Source: Thraustochytrium sp. TN22
Taxonomy: Eukaryota; Sar; Bigyra; Thraustochytrida; Thraustochytriidae
Assembly (NCBI GenBank): GCA_013306675.1
Contig: JABLUY010000092.1
Span: 1 to 64,000, forward strand
Length of the DNA stretch: 64,000 nt
Direction of reading: 5' to 3'
Shown here: positions 37,505 through 46,735 of the stretch, one piece after another
How positions within the stretch are numbered: position 1 is the stretch's first letter
Layout of the letters: every line of letters starts with the position of its first letter
Translations under genes and position numbers: made by a program
Notes under the pieces: generated by a model
What the model was told of the DNA's origin: nothing
Databases searched by the model: none
The model's input: the letters and a program-made list of their open reading frames with translations, nothing else

Positions 37505-39258
37505 CTTGCCCGAGAAGCCCGCTCGCGTTCTGCGGCCTCGCGCGACCTTGGCCTCGACTTTTGATTTTCCGTCGCCGCCGTTGGCCTTCTGCGGCTGCGA
37601 CTCGTACCTGAGGATACACGTTCACGAGGTCACGTTGCCACCGCGAGGCGCGAGCTCGCTGGGAGCAAGGCTCAAGTCCCAAGGCTTGGTCAGCCCACAT
37701 CGAGCGCCTCGAGGGCGAAAGCGACGATGAAAGGTCGAAGCGAACGTAGATGATGAATCGTTCGAGGGAGCGACTTGGACGCACGGTCTGAGCGAGCTGG
37801 TCAAGACCAGCAAGCGAGTAACTTACGAGAGGCCTGCTCGCAACGAGTTGCCACGGAAAGCGTGTGCCTTGTGACCGTCTTGACCTGACAAGGTGCAGCG
37901 TCAAACTCACGCGAGGCTCCTAGGAGTCGTCGTCGGTACCACGGGGTCGAGATTTCGTCTCTGGAGCTCTAGCTAGCTAGAGCTAGCTAGAGGAGCAGTG
38001 AACTCGGGCAGCGTCGCAGTATCGCTCACAGCTACTTGCCGCATGCCTTCGACATTCACGCTGATTACGCGCCCAGCTGCAAGGCGGGTTGTGTTCCAGG
38101 GCACAGTCTGCCAACATCTGCCTCTTTGCTTGGTCTGTCTCCCAAATCTTGCGGATGCATCAAGCCTCATCGGTGCCGCGAACATCTCAGATCGAGCCTC
38201 GTACGACAAAAGCCTCGCTATGTGGTGCGCCTCCCCCCGGCACCGCCGCGAGCGATGCCGAGTCCGAGCCATTTCGGTTCGCGGAGCGGCCTGAGGGCGG
38301 TTGCGGTTACGCGGAAAAGCACCTGGTCGCTGCACAGGTGGACCGTGGCCGCACGCGCCGCCGCGCCCGGCGCGACTTCCACTGCCTTGCAAGTTGCCAC
38401 GCACGGTCCGCTCCCCTGGCGCCGCCCTCGCGTCGCTGCGACTCTAGCTACTAGCTCTAGAGAGGCCTACTAGCTGCTCGCGGCAAACGTCACGCTCGGG
38501 GCTCGCGGCGCGTGCAGAAATGGTACGGTCGAGGCAACTGCGCTGCGGAGCGACCATAACACAACTGCAGCGTGCGATGGCGGCACTGGCGCTGACACTG
38601 GCGTGACAGTGGCGTCCCGCCATCCACTGATTCCACTCAACTCACGCCAACTCACTGACTCGGTTGCGTGCGGTGCTTGTGCACGACCGTGCCACAACGC
38701 CCACGCTTCCCTGGTCCGGACCTGGAAGTCGACGAGCAGCGCCGCCGCGGCGCCACCAACGTCACTCGGGGCCACGGGCTTGATTCGCTCAGGCTGACCG
38801 CCCCGGCCTTGAGCGCCGTGGCGCGGCGCGCCGCTCCGGCCTTGCAGCCATGAGCGGCTCGTACTTGACGTGCTTGCTCGGAGCTCGACTGGCCTGCTGC
38901 CGACCTTGAAGACGATGGCGATGAGGAGTCAGGACGAATGGCCTTGGCCGACGCTTCGCTCACTGGCGCAGCCCAGCTCGCGCGAGCGGCAGCCAAGCCT
39001 TTCTCTCTCATCATCTGCACCCCGTTACAGCACCGGAGCCTCATCACGCCTCTGCGGACAGGGCACAAGCGTGCCCTGCTAGTAGGAAGGGCATTCATTC
39101 GTGGACCTGACGCAGCGCAGCAGCGCCGATCGAGGTCTCACCGGAAGTGGTGTGCGTGCAGCACCACGGGCCACGGCAGGGCAAGCCTCAGCGGCAGAAT
39201 CGAATCGGCGTGGCCTGGACGTGCTCTCTCTGCTCGACCTAGCCAGGCTCCGTCTCCG
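37505..39258. other. Divergent gene-free spacer
   Basis: 1,754 bp between the starts of the ER thioredoxin (-) and the sulfur-type transporter (+). It contains a CTAG-rich block at 37966-37991 and another at about 38443-38475. No domain-bearing open frame is seen. It is long for this gene-dense region and could hide a non-coding RNA or a small multi-exon gene that I cannot recognise. Confidence 0.5.
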
Positions 39259-40611
39259 ATGTCACCGCGCGGCAGCGCCTTCGCGGCGGCGGCGGCACAC
39301 AGAAAGTCCCGGTACGAGGGCGCGGTGATCCCAGACGAGGGTCTCGCCCTGAGCTCGAGCAACCCGCTGGCGAGGGTGCAGCATGGCGACGAAGGCGAGG
39401 ACGTGGAGCAGCAGGCGCAGCGGCGCGTTTCGCCGGAGAAGTCGACGCCAGCGGCCGATTCCGACGTGCCGCCGCCGAGCTCGTGGCGCGCGTGGCTGGT
39501 GGTGGGCGTCACGTGCACGGCCATGGGCCTGCTCTTCGGCTTCGCGTTTGCCAAGACGCGCGTGTACGAGCCGTACGTGATTCGCAGCCAGTTCGTGTTT
39601 GAGCGCTTCATCATGCTCAAGATGTTCCTCTCGGCCGGCTGCATGAGCGGCGTCATTTTCGTGTGCGCGTCGATCGTGGCGCCCAAGCGCTTCGAGGAGG
39701 CGCGCCTGGAGTGGGAGGCTTCGCGGTGCATGCGCGGGCTCCGCAGCGCCTGCCTGGGCGGCGGCATTCTGGGCCTCGGCATGGCGGTGGCCGGTGCGTG
39801 CCCCGGCATGGTGCTGCCGCAGGTCGGCGCGGGCGTGGAGAACTCTGGCTTCACGCTGCTGGGCGGCTTCTGCGGCGCCCTGGTCTACAGTCTCGTGGAG
39901 CCGCTCACGCAGCCGCTGCTGCGCCGCTACGGCGGGCCGACTGGCAAGAACTCCTTCGTGGACGAGTACGTGTCGCTGAGCTTTGCGCAGTGCGCCGCCC
40001 TGTTCACGCTCTGCATGGCTGCCGTGGTGGTCGGGCTCGAGTTTGCCTTTCCCTGGCAGTCCGAGCTGCCTCGGCCGCTGGAGGACGACTGCGCGCTGAG
40101 TGCGCCGCTGCGCTGCTACGCGTGGCCGCCCTCGATCGGCGGCGCGCTGATCGGCTCGCTGCAGCTGCCCATCTACCTGGTGCTGAATACGTTTTTGGGC
40201 TCCTCCACGAGCTACCAGACGGCTTGCAGTGCGTGGGTGCTGCTGCTGTCGGAGCGGCTCGCGAGCTACTTTTCCTACGCCAAGCGCTTCGCGCGGCCCC
40301 GCGTCGAGACGCATTGGCAGCTCTTCTTCGTCTCCTTTGCCATCGTCGGCGCCTGCCTCACGGAGCTGGGCACCGGCCTGCTCGGCAAGGTGCCGGGCGT
40401 CTCGATCGGCTACGCTTTTGGCGGCGGCTTTGCCATGGTCTTTGGGTCGCGCCTCGGCGCCGGCTGCACCTCGGGCCACGGGCTCTCCGGAATGGCGTCG
40501 CTGCAGATGCACTCCTTCATCGCCGTGCCCTCCATGTTTGGCGCTGGCATCGTCATTGCCTTCGTCTTGCGCGCGCTCGACCCCAACTTTCTTCCTGCCG
40601 ACATTAGCTGA
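39259..40611 (+). CDS. YeeE/YedE-family (TsuA-like) membrane transporter
   Basis: 450 residues. After a ~75-residue cytosolic N-terminus there are about ten hydrophobic helices. Two family signatures stand out: GACPGMVLPQVGAG near residues 180-193 and SRLGAGCTSGHGLSG near 398-412. Each centres on a conserved cysteine like those that relay thiosulfate through bacterial TsuA/YeeE. A bacterial YeeE is ~350 residues, so the extra length is mostly the N-terminus and loops. Probable role: uptake or intracellular movement of thiosulfate or another sulfur compound; the membrane is not indicated. The Met at 39259 is chosen because upstream in-frame sequence is low complexity; the 38938 Met would add 107 unlikely residues. 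The N-terminus has a SSSNPLAR motif shared with the small ORF at 48092. Confidence 0.83.
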   Translation: MSPRGSAFAAAAAHRKSRYEGAVIPDEGLALSSSNPLARVQHGDEGEDVEQQAQRRVSPEKSTPAADSDVPPPSSWRAWLVVGVTCTAMGLLFGFAFAKTRVYEPYVIRSQFVFERFIMLKMFLSAGCMSGVIFVCASIVAPKRFEEARLEWEASRCMRGLRSACLGGGILGLGMAVAGACPGMVLPQVGAGVENSGFTLLGGFCGALVYSLVEPLTQPLLRRYGGPTGKNSFVDEYVSLSFAQCAALFTLCMAAVVVGLEFAFPWQSELPRPLEDDCALSAPLRCYAWPPSIGGALIGSLQLPIYLVLNTFLGSSTSYQTACSAWVLLLSERLASYFSYAKRFARPRVETHWQLFFVSFAIVGACLTELGTGLLGKVPGVSIGYAFGGGFAMVFGSRLGAGCTSGHGLSGMASLQMHSFIAVPSMFGAGIVIAFVLRALDPNFLPADIS

Positions 40612-40916
40612 AGCGTTTCACCGCGAGCGAGGGGCATGGGCCAAGGCAAGGAGGCTGTGATGAGTCCTTGGAGAAACGAGCTAGCCTTGGGCGAAGTGCG
40701 TCCACCTGTGTTGATTACTATTCTAATTTACTGCTGCATCGGTTGCCTGAGTTCGTATGCGACCCGCCGCAAGACCGGGCTGCAACACGCAAGACCGAGG
40801 AGCTCGCTCACACATCAACGCAGGACCTCGCGGTTGCGTTGCGTCATGTTGCGTTGCCTCCGTGAAGGTCCCTCGGGCAAGAGCTCCCTCCCCTCGCCCA
40901 CCGCGCGCGCAAAGGG
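40612..40916. other. Short convergent spacer
   Basis: 305 bp between two stop codons. A locally AT-richer stretch (40710-40740) may belong to the transporter 3' UTR. Nothing else is seen. Confidence 0.55.
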
Positions 40917-41411
40917 TCAGCGCTGCTGATAGACGATGAAGTGGCCGTCCTCCTTCTGCGACGCGTTGCTCAGCAGGGCGTCGCGGTTGCCGCCCTCGGT
41001 GACCTCATCGTCGCGCAGCGGCGCCTTGGCGGCCGCGCCCTGGCCCGCAGCGACGGCCACAGCGTCGCCCTCACGGTGCGCCGCCTCGGCCTCGGTGACC
41101 AGGTCCGCAAAGCGCAGGATGGACGCCAGCTCGCGCTGCAGCTGGGCGCGGCCCTCCTCGCTCGCCGGCAGCGCCAGGTTCACGAGCCCCGCCAGCTCCT
41201 GCAGGCGCTCCGCCGTGAGCTCCGTCGCGCCGCTCGGCGCCGCCGCCAGCAGCTTGTCATGCAGCGACCATGCGCCGCCGCCGCCGCCCTCCCACGGCAG
41301 CCGCGGCGACGGCGGCGGCGGCGCCGTGCTGCCGGAGAGGGCCCGCGCCCCGCGCGCCGGGGCCGCACGCGGGAGCAGGACAGCGCGCGAGAGCGAGAGC
41401 ATGGCCTCCAC
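40917..41411 (-). CDS. GATC: Glutamyl-tRNA(Gln) amidotransferase subunit C, organellar
   Basis: 164 residues. The C-terminal ~100 match GatC: ELTAERLQELAGLVNLAL, then RELASILRFADLV, and the closing APLRDDEVTEGGNRDALLSNA followed by EDGHFIV. GatC is the small subunit that holds GatA and GatB together in the complex that converts Glu-tRNA(Gln) to Gln-tRNA(Gln). The N-terminal ~55 residues are rich in Arg, Ala, Ser and Leu with almost no acidic residues (MLSLSRAVLLPRAAPARGARAL), as expected of a mitochondrial presequence. Met 1 at 41411 or Met 4 at 41402 could start it. The Gly/Pro spacer after the presequence is not conserved. It sits 135 bp downstream of the TIR-NACHT gene's stop, on the same strand; the two are unrelated in function. 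Confidence 0.86.
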   Translation of the reverse strand: MEAMLSLSRAVLLPRAAPARGARALSGSTAPPPPSPRLPWEGGGGGAWSLHDKLLAAAPSGATELTAERLQELAGLVNLALPASEEGRAQLQRELASILRFADLVTEAEAAHREGDAVAVAAGQGAAAKAPLRDDEVTEGGNRDALLSNASQKEDGHFIVYQQR

Positions 41412-41546
41412 GATGCAGGACTGCCGCTGCCGCTGTCCCTGACATGTGGTGAGCTCACGTCACCATACCATCATACCATGACATCAAGCATGCGCAACCT
41501 CCAAGAACGCTGGACCTTCTTCTCTGACCTACTCTAGCTACCAAGC

Positions 41547-44500
41547 TCATCTTCGGGTTCCTGACAGCCGGCCAATCGACTCGCCTGCCTCCTTCATCCT
41601 CAGAATGTGCACCATGCCGGACAAGTCACCGGCAACAAAGGTGTCTGCCTGCGAGATGCAGCACTCTGGGTATGTCGCATACTCCGTCGTGAAGCCAACT
41701 CGGCCGCCGCCAGGAATCACCTGAAGCTCGTTCGTCACTTCGACGGGGAGCGCGTGGCGCCCAGCGTCCGGAAGCGGCACGGGTAGGTCGACTCGTGCGT
41801 AGGTCTCCAGATCCCAGCGCAGCACTCTGCCGGCCACATCTTTGCTGGTGATGATGCCGCCGTCCAACGTCACGCTGATGACCCAGTCAGTGTGTCCTCG
41901 AAGTACCTGCAACTGGTCGCCCGTGTGAGCATTCCACACGCGCACGGTCTTATCGCCAGACCCAGAGATGACCCGATCGCCGTCCAGAGCCACGCTGTAA
42001 ACGTATGACGTGTGGCCTTGGAGCACACGCAGCGGGTGGCCAGTGAGAGCGTCCCACACGCAAATCGTCGTATCGCGAGACCCTGACACGATCCGATCGC
42101 CGTCCACAGCCACGCTATTGACACTTGACGTATGCCCCTCGAGCACGTGCAAGTGCTCGCCAGTTCCTGCGTCCCACACAAGCACCGTGCTGTCCTCAGA
42201 CCCAGACACGATCCAGTTTCCATGAAGGGCCACGCTGTTGACTCTCGCAGCATGCCCCTCAAGCACGTGCAGCTGGTCACCGGTGAGAATGTCCCACACT
42301 CGCACCGTCTTGTCGATAGATCCTGATACGATCCGGTCAGCTTTCAAAGCCACACAGAAGACTGCGTCCGTGTGCCTCTCAAGCACTTGCAGCAAATCCA
42401 CAGCACAAAGGTCCCAGACGCGCACAAGGTTGTCCGCGGACCCAGTCACAAGCCGGTCACCATCCAGAGCCACGCTGGAAATGGCCGAAGAGTGTCCCTT
42501 GAGCACGCCCAGCAAATCGCCGGTCTGCGCGTCCCACACGCGCACTGCCTTGTCTTCCGACCCAGACACGATGCGGTCGCCGCCCGCGACCACGCCGCTG
42601 ACGGGTGCCGTGTGCCCCTTGAGCACATGCAGTGGATTGCCGGTGCGAATGTTCCATACGCGAACTGTGTTGTCTATGGACCCAGACACGGCGTAGTTGC
42701 CGTCCAGATCCACGCTAGTGACATCGTCCAGGTGGCCCGTGAGCACTCGCAGCTGGCCGCCCTCGAGTGCGTGCCATACGCGCACCGTCTTGTCGTATGA
42801 CCCAGAAACGATCCGATCGCCGTCCAGTGCCACACTCGAGACGAGAAGCGAGTGCCCCCTGAGCACGTGCCGCTGGCAGCCGGTGCTCGCGTCCCACACG
42901 CGAATCGTGTTGTCTCGAGACCCAGACACGATCCAGTCGCCGTTCAGATCCACACTGAGGACCGAGGCCATGTGCCCCTCGAGCACGTGGAGGAGCTCGC
43001 TGGTGTGAATATCCCACACGCGGACCGTGTTGTCGCGCGACCCAGACACAACCCGGTCGCCATCCAAAGCCACGCAGAGGACCCAGGACGAATGCCCTTC
43101 GAGGACGGAGAGCTCATCGCCGGTGCGGGCGTCCCACACGCGCAACGTGTTATCCGAAGAGAGCACGTCACCCGATCCAGACACAAGGTAGTCGCCGTGT
43201 AGAGCCACGCTGTTGACATGAGCCCTGTGCCCCCTAAGTACGTGCAGAAGCGGATCGCGCGGGGCGGCAAGGGACTGCTTGACGGGGCATAGCCACGGTC
43301 TTTCCGGAGGTTGAAGTGTGCGTCGCAGCGGGTGCTTGGGGTCGACGATGCGCGCGAGGACCTGGCTGGCGAGCTGGTCCGGGTCGGTAACGGCGGCGAC
43401 CAAGGCCCTGCTGAGAAGTCGGGGCGTGTCGCTATGGGCATCGAGCTTGGCCCGTTGAGTGTCACGGAGGACGCTGCGGATGAAGGCGTGGCGACCGGCG
43501 GGCGATGATTCGGCCGAGAGAACTTTGTGAACCCACTTGAAGTTGTCGAGCCGAGCGCACGCCTCCTCGAGCTTGCCGGCCTCTGCGAGGTGGAAGACGA
43601 CGTGCTTGAGCGCGAACGGGCTCGGGTCGTCGAGGAGGGCCACGGCAAGCGTGGCGTGGCCATGGGTACGGCTGACAGCGAGCTCTTCGCCAGCTCGGCG
43701 TTTGTCTGTGATCAAGTCGGGCATGGACTTGTGGACGAAGCGCACGGAGGCGGTGTCAACATCGAATAGCTGCGCGGCACCAGTGAGCAGGTCTATCGTG
43801 TCGCAAACGCTGCATCCGAGGACCTTGGCCGCCACGCTTATCGGCAGCGGGTCACGCACGGCGCACATTGCGCCGAGCAGGTTGGAGTATGCCTCCTCAT
43901 CGCCTCGCAGCGAATTGTCGAGCAGGTTACGGAGCTCCTCCTCGTGCATGGCATTGAGGCTAGGGGGAGAGAGCCCAGCCAGCCGGGCAGCCGTGAGGTT
44001 GCTCACACCGCCATCCTCGAGTCTGCTGCGGAGCATGCTTCCGTACAAGAGGAGGCCGTCCGCGCTCTCCTCGATCTGCGGCAGGGCGGCCTCGAGCTCC
44101 ACATCATTGGCCATGAAGCCCTTGAGCATGGACCTAAGGTACTTGGCGACGTCGGCCTTGTTGCGCTCGCCGTCGAGGTCAAGGACGAGCGCGTTGGAGT
44201 GGAGCAGGTGCTCGCGGATCTCGTCCTCGGGCGTCGAGGCAACGAGGAGGCCGAGCCAGTCGGGCGTCTTTCCCCACTCTTGGCAGAGGATACGAAGAAG
44301 CGCGCCGCGCTGCTCGGGGTCGGCCTCGTCAAGCGCGTCGAGGGCGACGATGACACGCGTCGCAGGCGCAGCAATCTTGCTGCAGGGATCAGCGATGATG
44401 CGCTTGAACAGCGTGAGCGGGTCCTCGATGCTGCGCGTGGCAGCAACTAGCTCAGGTGAGTACTGGTCGTGTAGGCAGGGGACGACGGCGGCGAGCTGGT

Positions 44501-45479
44501 TGGCGATGCTGCGCAGGCAGGTGAGCACGTCTCTCGCTTGCGCATCGTGGTAGCGGAAGAAGTGGACGGCGCCAACTTGATGAGGCTGCGAGCGCGACAG
44601 GCGCTGAGAAACACGAGCCGAAAGGGACCGCCTGGGCTGTACAGGCGCGGCAAAGCCGAGCACACCGGCGCAGAGCGTGGCGATGGTGACGGTCTTGCCG
44701 AAGCCGTCGGGCCCGAGTATGGCCATGACGCGCGTGGCCCACGGGAGCGTCTTGGCCCAGTCGTCAACCTCGCCAAGGACCCAGTGCCGGGTCCCGGGCT
44801 CGTACTCGAGCGCCTTCTTGCGGCCCTCGAAGCGAAAGTCATCGCCCATTTGAAACGGAGCGGGCCTTGGCGCACCACCATGAGGCCGCACATTCGCGAT
44901 GACCGGCGCGTCGGCCTTGTCTAGAATCAGTCTCGCGAGCGCATGCATGGAGGCGCCGAAATCCGCGTCTGGTCGGAGACAACAAAGATTGGCCTCGCTC
45001 TGCAGGACCATGAGCACAATTCCTTCCCTGGCGCCCTCGGGCAGCGCGTCCTCCTCCATCACCATACCAAGCATCCTGTTGGGCTTTTGGAGGCCTGCGT
45101 GCACGAACTCTTTCCGGCAGTTGCTGAACTTCTCGCCATGGTTGACGGCATCGTAGTAAGCTTTGGTCACGCACGCCAAGAAGACACTGCACGCATCAAT
45201 CTGCTTCGCCGTCCCGCTGCCAAAGTCCGCGTACGACTTCTGCGTGTCGAGCACCATGGCGATGCCGAGGTCCTCCTCGTGCTCACCGAACCAGGCGACG
45301 ATCCGCTCGAGTCGCGCGACCACGTCGCGGCCCAGCTCGTCCAGGCCCGGCGTGTGCGACATGTAGACCGTCACGAGCTCGCCTGGCTTGGGCTTGGCCG
45401 TGGGTCCTGGCGCGGCTGCGGCCTCCGGGTCCGCTGCGCATGGCCGCCAGATGCGCGTGAGCACCGACTTCGCCAGCAT
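41547..45479 (-). CDS. TIR-NACHT-WD40 STAND protein (NLR-like sensor)
   Basis: 1,310 residues in one exon. Residues ~32-170 look like a TIR fold: LVTVYMSHTPG, an IDACSVFLACVTKAYYD strand-helix, and NCRKEF, whose Glu (about residue 124) sits where TIR NADases carry their catalytic Glu (C/WxxE). A NACHT-type P-loop ATPase follows: Walker A GPDGFGKT near residue 253, Walker B VIVALDALDEAD near 376, then helical winged-helix-like sequence to ~740. The C-terminal ~485 residues are twelve consecutive WD40 units plus a degenerate end (AGDLSGMVHIL), enough for two seven-bladed propellers. The layout is that of STAND/NLR regulators in fungi, animals and bacteria: propeller senses, NACHT oligomerises, TIR signals or degrades NAD+. 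The start at 45479 is preferred; the upstream frame (to 45806) reads through a CT microsatellite as Arg-Glu repeats. Confidence 0.88.
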   Translation of the reverse strand: MLAKSVLTRIWRPCAADPEAAAAPGPTAKPKPGELVTVYMSHTPGLDELGRDVVARLERIVAWFGEHEEDLGIAMVLDTQKSYADFGSGTAKQIDACSVFLACVTKAYYDAVNHGEKFSNCRKEFVHAGLQKPNRMLGMVMEEDALPEGAREGIVLMVLQSEANLCCLRPDADFGASMHALARLILDKADAPVIANVRPHGGAPRPAPFQMGDDFRFEGRKKALEYEPGTRHWVLGEVDDWAKTLPWATRVMAILGPDGFGKTVTIATLCAGVLGFAAPVQPRRSLSARVSQRLSRSQPHQVGAVHFFRYHDAQARDVLTCLRSIANQLAAVVPCLHDQYSPELVAATRSIEDPLTLFKRIIADPCSKIAAPATRVIVALDALDEADPEQRGALLRILCQEWGKTPDWLGLLVASTPEDEIREHLLHSNALVLDLDGERNKADVAKYLRSMLKGFMANDVELEAALPQIEESADGLLLYGSMLRSRLEDGGVSNLTAARLAGLSPPSLNAMHEEELRNLLDNSLRGDEEAYSNLLGAMCAVRDPLPISVAAKVLGCSVCDTIDLLTGAAQLFDVDTASVRFVHKSMPDLITDKRRAGEELAVSRTHGHATLAVALLDDPSPFALKHVVFHLAEAGKLEEACARLDNFKWVHKVLSAESSPAGRHAFIRSVLRDTQRAKLDAHSDTPRLLSRALVAAVTDPDQLASQVLARIVDPKHPLRRTLQPPERPWLCPVKQSLAAPRDPLLHVLRGHRAHVNSVALHGDYLVSGSGDVLSSDNTLRVWDARTGDELSVLEGHSSWVLCVALDGDRVVSGSRDNTVRVWDIHTSELLHVLEGHMASVLSVDLNGDWIVSGSRDNTIRVWDASTGCQRHVLRGHSLLVSSVALDGDRIVSGSYDKTVRVWHALEGGQLRVLTGHLDDVTSVDLDGNYAVSGSIDNTVRVWNIRTGNPLHVLKGHTAPVSGVVAGGDRIVSGSEDKAVRVWDAQTGDLLGVLKGHSSAISSVALDGDRLVTGSADNLVRVWDLCAVDLLQVLERHTDAVFCVALKADRIVSGSIDKTVRVWDILTGDQLHVLEGHAARVNSVALHGNWIVSGSEDSTVLVWDAGTGEHLHVLEGHTSSVNSVAVDGDRIVSGSRDTTICVWDALTGHPLRVLQGHTSYVYSVALDGDRVISGSGDKTVRVWNAHTGDQLQVLRGHTDWVISVTLDGGIITSKDVAGRVLRWDLETYARVDLPVPLPDAGRHALPVEVTNELQVIPGGGRVGFTTEYATYPECCISQADTFVAGDLSGMVHILRMKEAGESIGRLSGTRR
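41794..43252 (-). repeat. Twelve tandem WD40-coding units of about 120 bp
   Basis: Within the preceding gene. Units are almost all exactly 40 codons; the first carries a six-codon excess around VLSS. The core (S)VALDGDRIVSGS-DxTVRVWD recurs with high identity, while the residues just after GH (the propeller top-face loop) vary most. That pattern suggests ongoing unit duplication or conversion. Confidence 0.93.
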
Positions 45480-45717
45480 GCCCACTTGCGCGAGGGCGGC
45501 GGCCTTGCGGGTCTGCGAGTTCGCGACGCGCAGCCGCCACCGTGCGCCCGCGCGTGCAGCAGGCTGTAAGTAAACGCAGGGAAGGAAGGGCTGTTTGCCC
45601 CCGAAGGCGACGGCGTTGTCGAGGGGGGCGGCGGCGACACAGCCGTGGCGCACGGCGCGGTCGCGCAGCAGCAGGAGAGGGAGGGCGGCCAGCGCGCGAG
45701 CGGCTGGACGTGGTCCC

Positions 45718-45754
<37 letters not shown>

Positions 45755-46735
45755 GGTGCTTTCGCTTTTCGTTTCTGGTGGAATTCTGTTCGGCAGGGCT
45801 CACCACCTTGGGGCGAGCCGCCGCGGGCCTCGATACAGATCTCGGCTCCTCTCTCCCAGACCACTAACTTACTTTGGCTCCGAAGGATCACAGCTCCCTC
45901 TGCGCGAGCAACAGCCGCGCACCACCCGCCTCCGGAGGGAAAGCACCCCAAAGATAAGCGGTCTTGCGTTCATACGTCCGTGCGTGCAAGAGAGAGAATT
46001 TATCATGACCATGGTCGAGAGCAGAACCTGAGTTTTGCAGCAGATGTAGGCCGAGCCGCCAGGGCTTGCAAAAGCCTGATGAGTTCGCTGGCCGTTGGTG
46101 CTGACTGGTACATGTCTCATCGCATCTTGCACGAGCGACTCGCGCATACATGGTTACCGGTGACAGGCTCGAGCAGGGAGTCAAGTAGACCAGATCAGAG
46201 GGCGAGACGGCGACGCCACACGGCGATGCAAGAAACAAGGGGAAGGACGCTCGTCTCATCAAGGACGCTCCAGACCCTCTTCCAGCCTTTGGTTTTGGAG
46301 AGATCTTTCGCAAGAAGCTGCCCAGCAAGAAGGACCACTTCAAGGGAGAGCTCCGCAAGGAGCCCGACGGCCGTGCGCATCGTTGTGCCCCAGCGGCACA
46401 CCGTGGCACAAGGGCCTCGGCAAGGGTGTCCTTCGAAGGCCGTGCGCATCGGCGCCTTTTTCTGTGGCCCGACAGGCTCGCGTGACGAAGCGCATGTTTC
46501 CTGAGGCAACATCTGCGGTCATCCGTGCAGCGCCGGTGGGCTCGTACCGCGCGGACGCTACTCGTGAAACGGACTGCAAGGAAGACGCGCTGGCGGACTT
46601 GCGCCAGGCTTGGCGAAAAGTCTCGGCAAAAGGCGCGACAGGCGTGCGCCAAGGGCGAGGTCCTGACCGCGGCTGACGCAGGTTGGTGTGCTTTCACGAA
46701 GACGCAGCACCGATGAAAAGGGTTTGTTTTTTACA
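45480..46735. other. Gene-free spacer upstream of TIR-NACHT gene
   Basis: 1,256 bp with a (CT)n run at 45723-45751, about 245 bp before the chosen start. Long open frames on both strands (for example about 45.9-46.7 kb) lack domains. GGCCGTGCGCATCG occurs twice, near 46370 and 46438. No gene is supported. Confidence 0.5.
45723..45751. repeat. (CT)n microsatellite
   Basis: Dinucleotide run in the probable promoter or 5' leader of the TIR-NACHT gene. Confidence 0.95.

Noticed and set aside
45480-45806. N-terminal extension of the TIR-NACHT protein
   Set aside because: It translates a CT microsatellite into Arg-Glu repeats and lies outside any conserved domain; treated as 5' leader.
45888-46697. 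269-codon minus-strand frame upstream of the TIR-NACHT gene
   Set aside because: No domain, Cys/Arg/Ser-rich composition, overlapped by a similar plus-strand frame.
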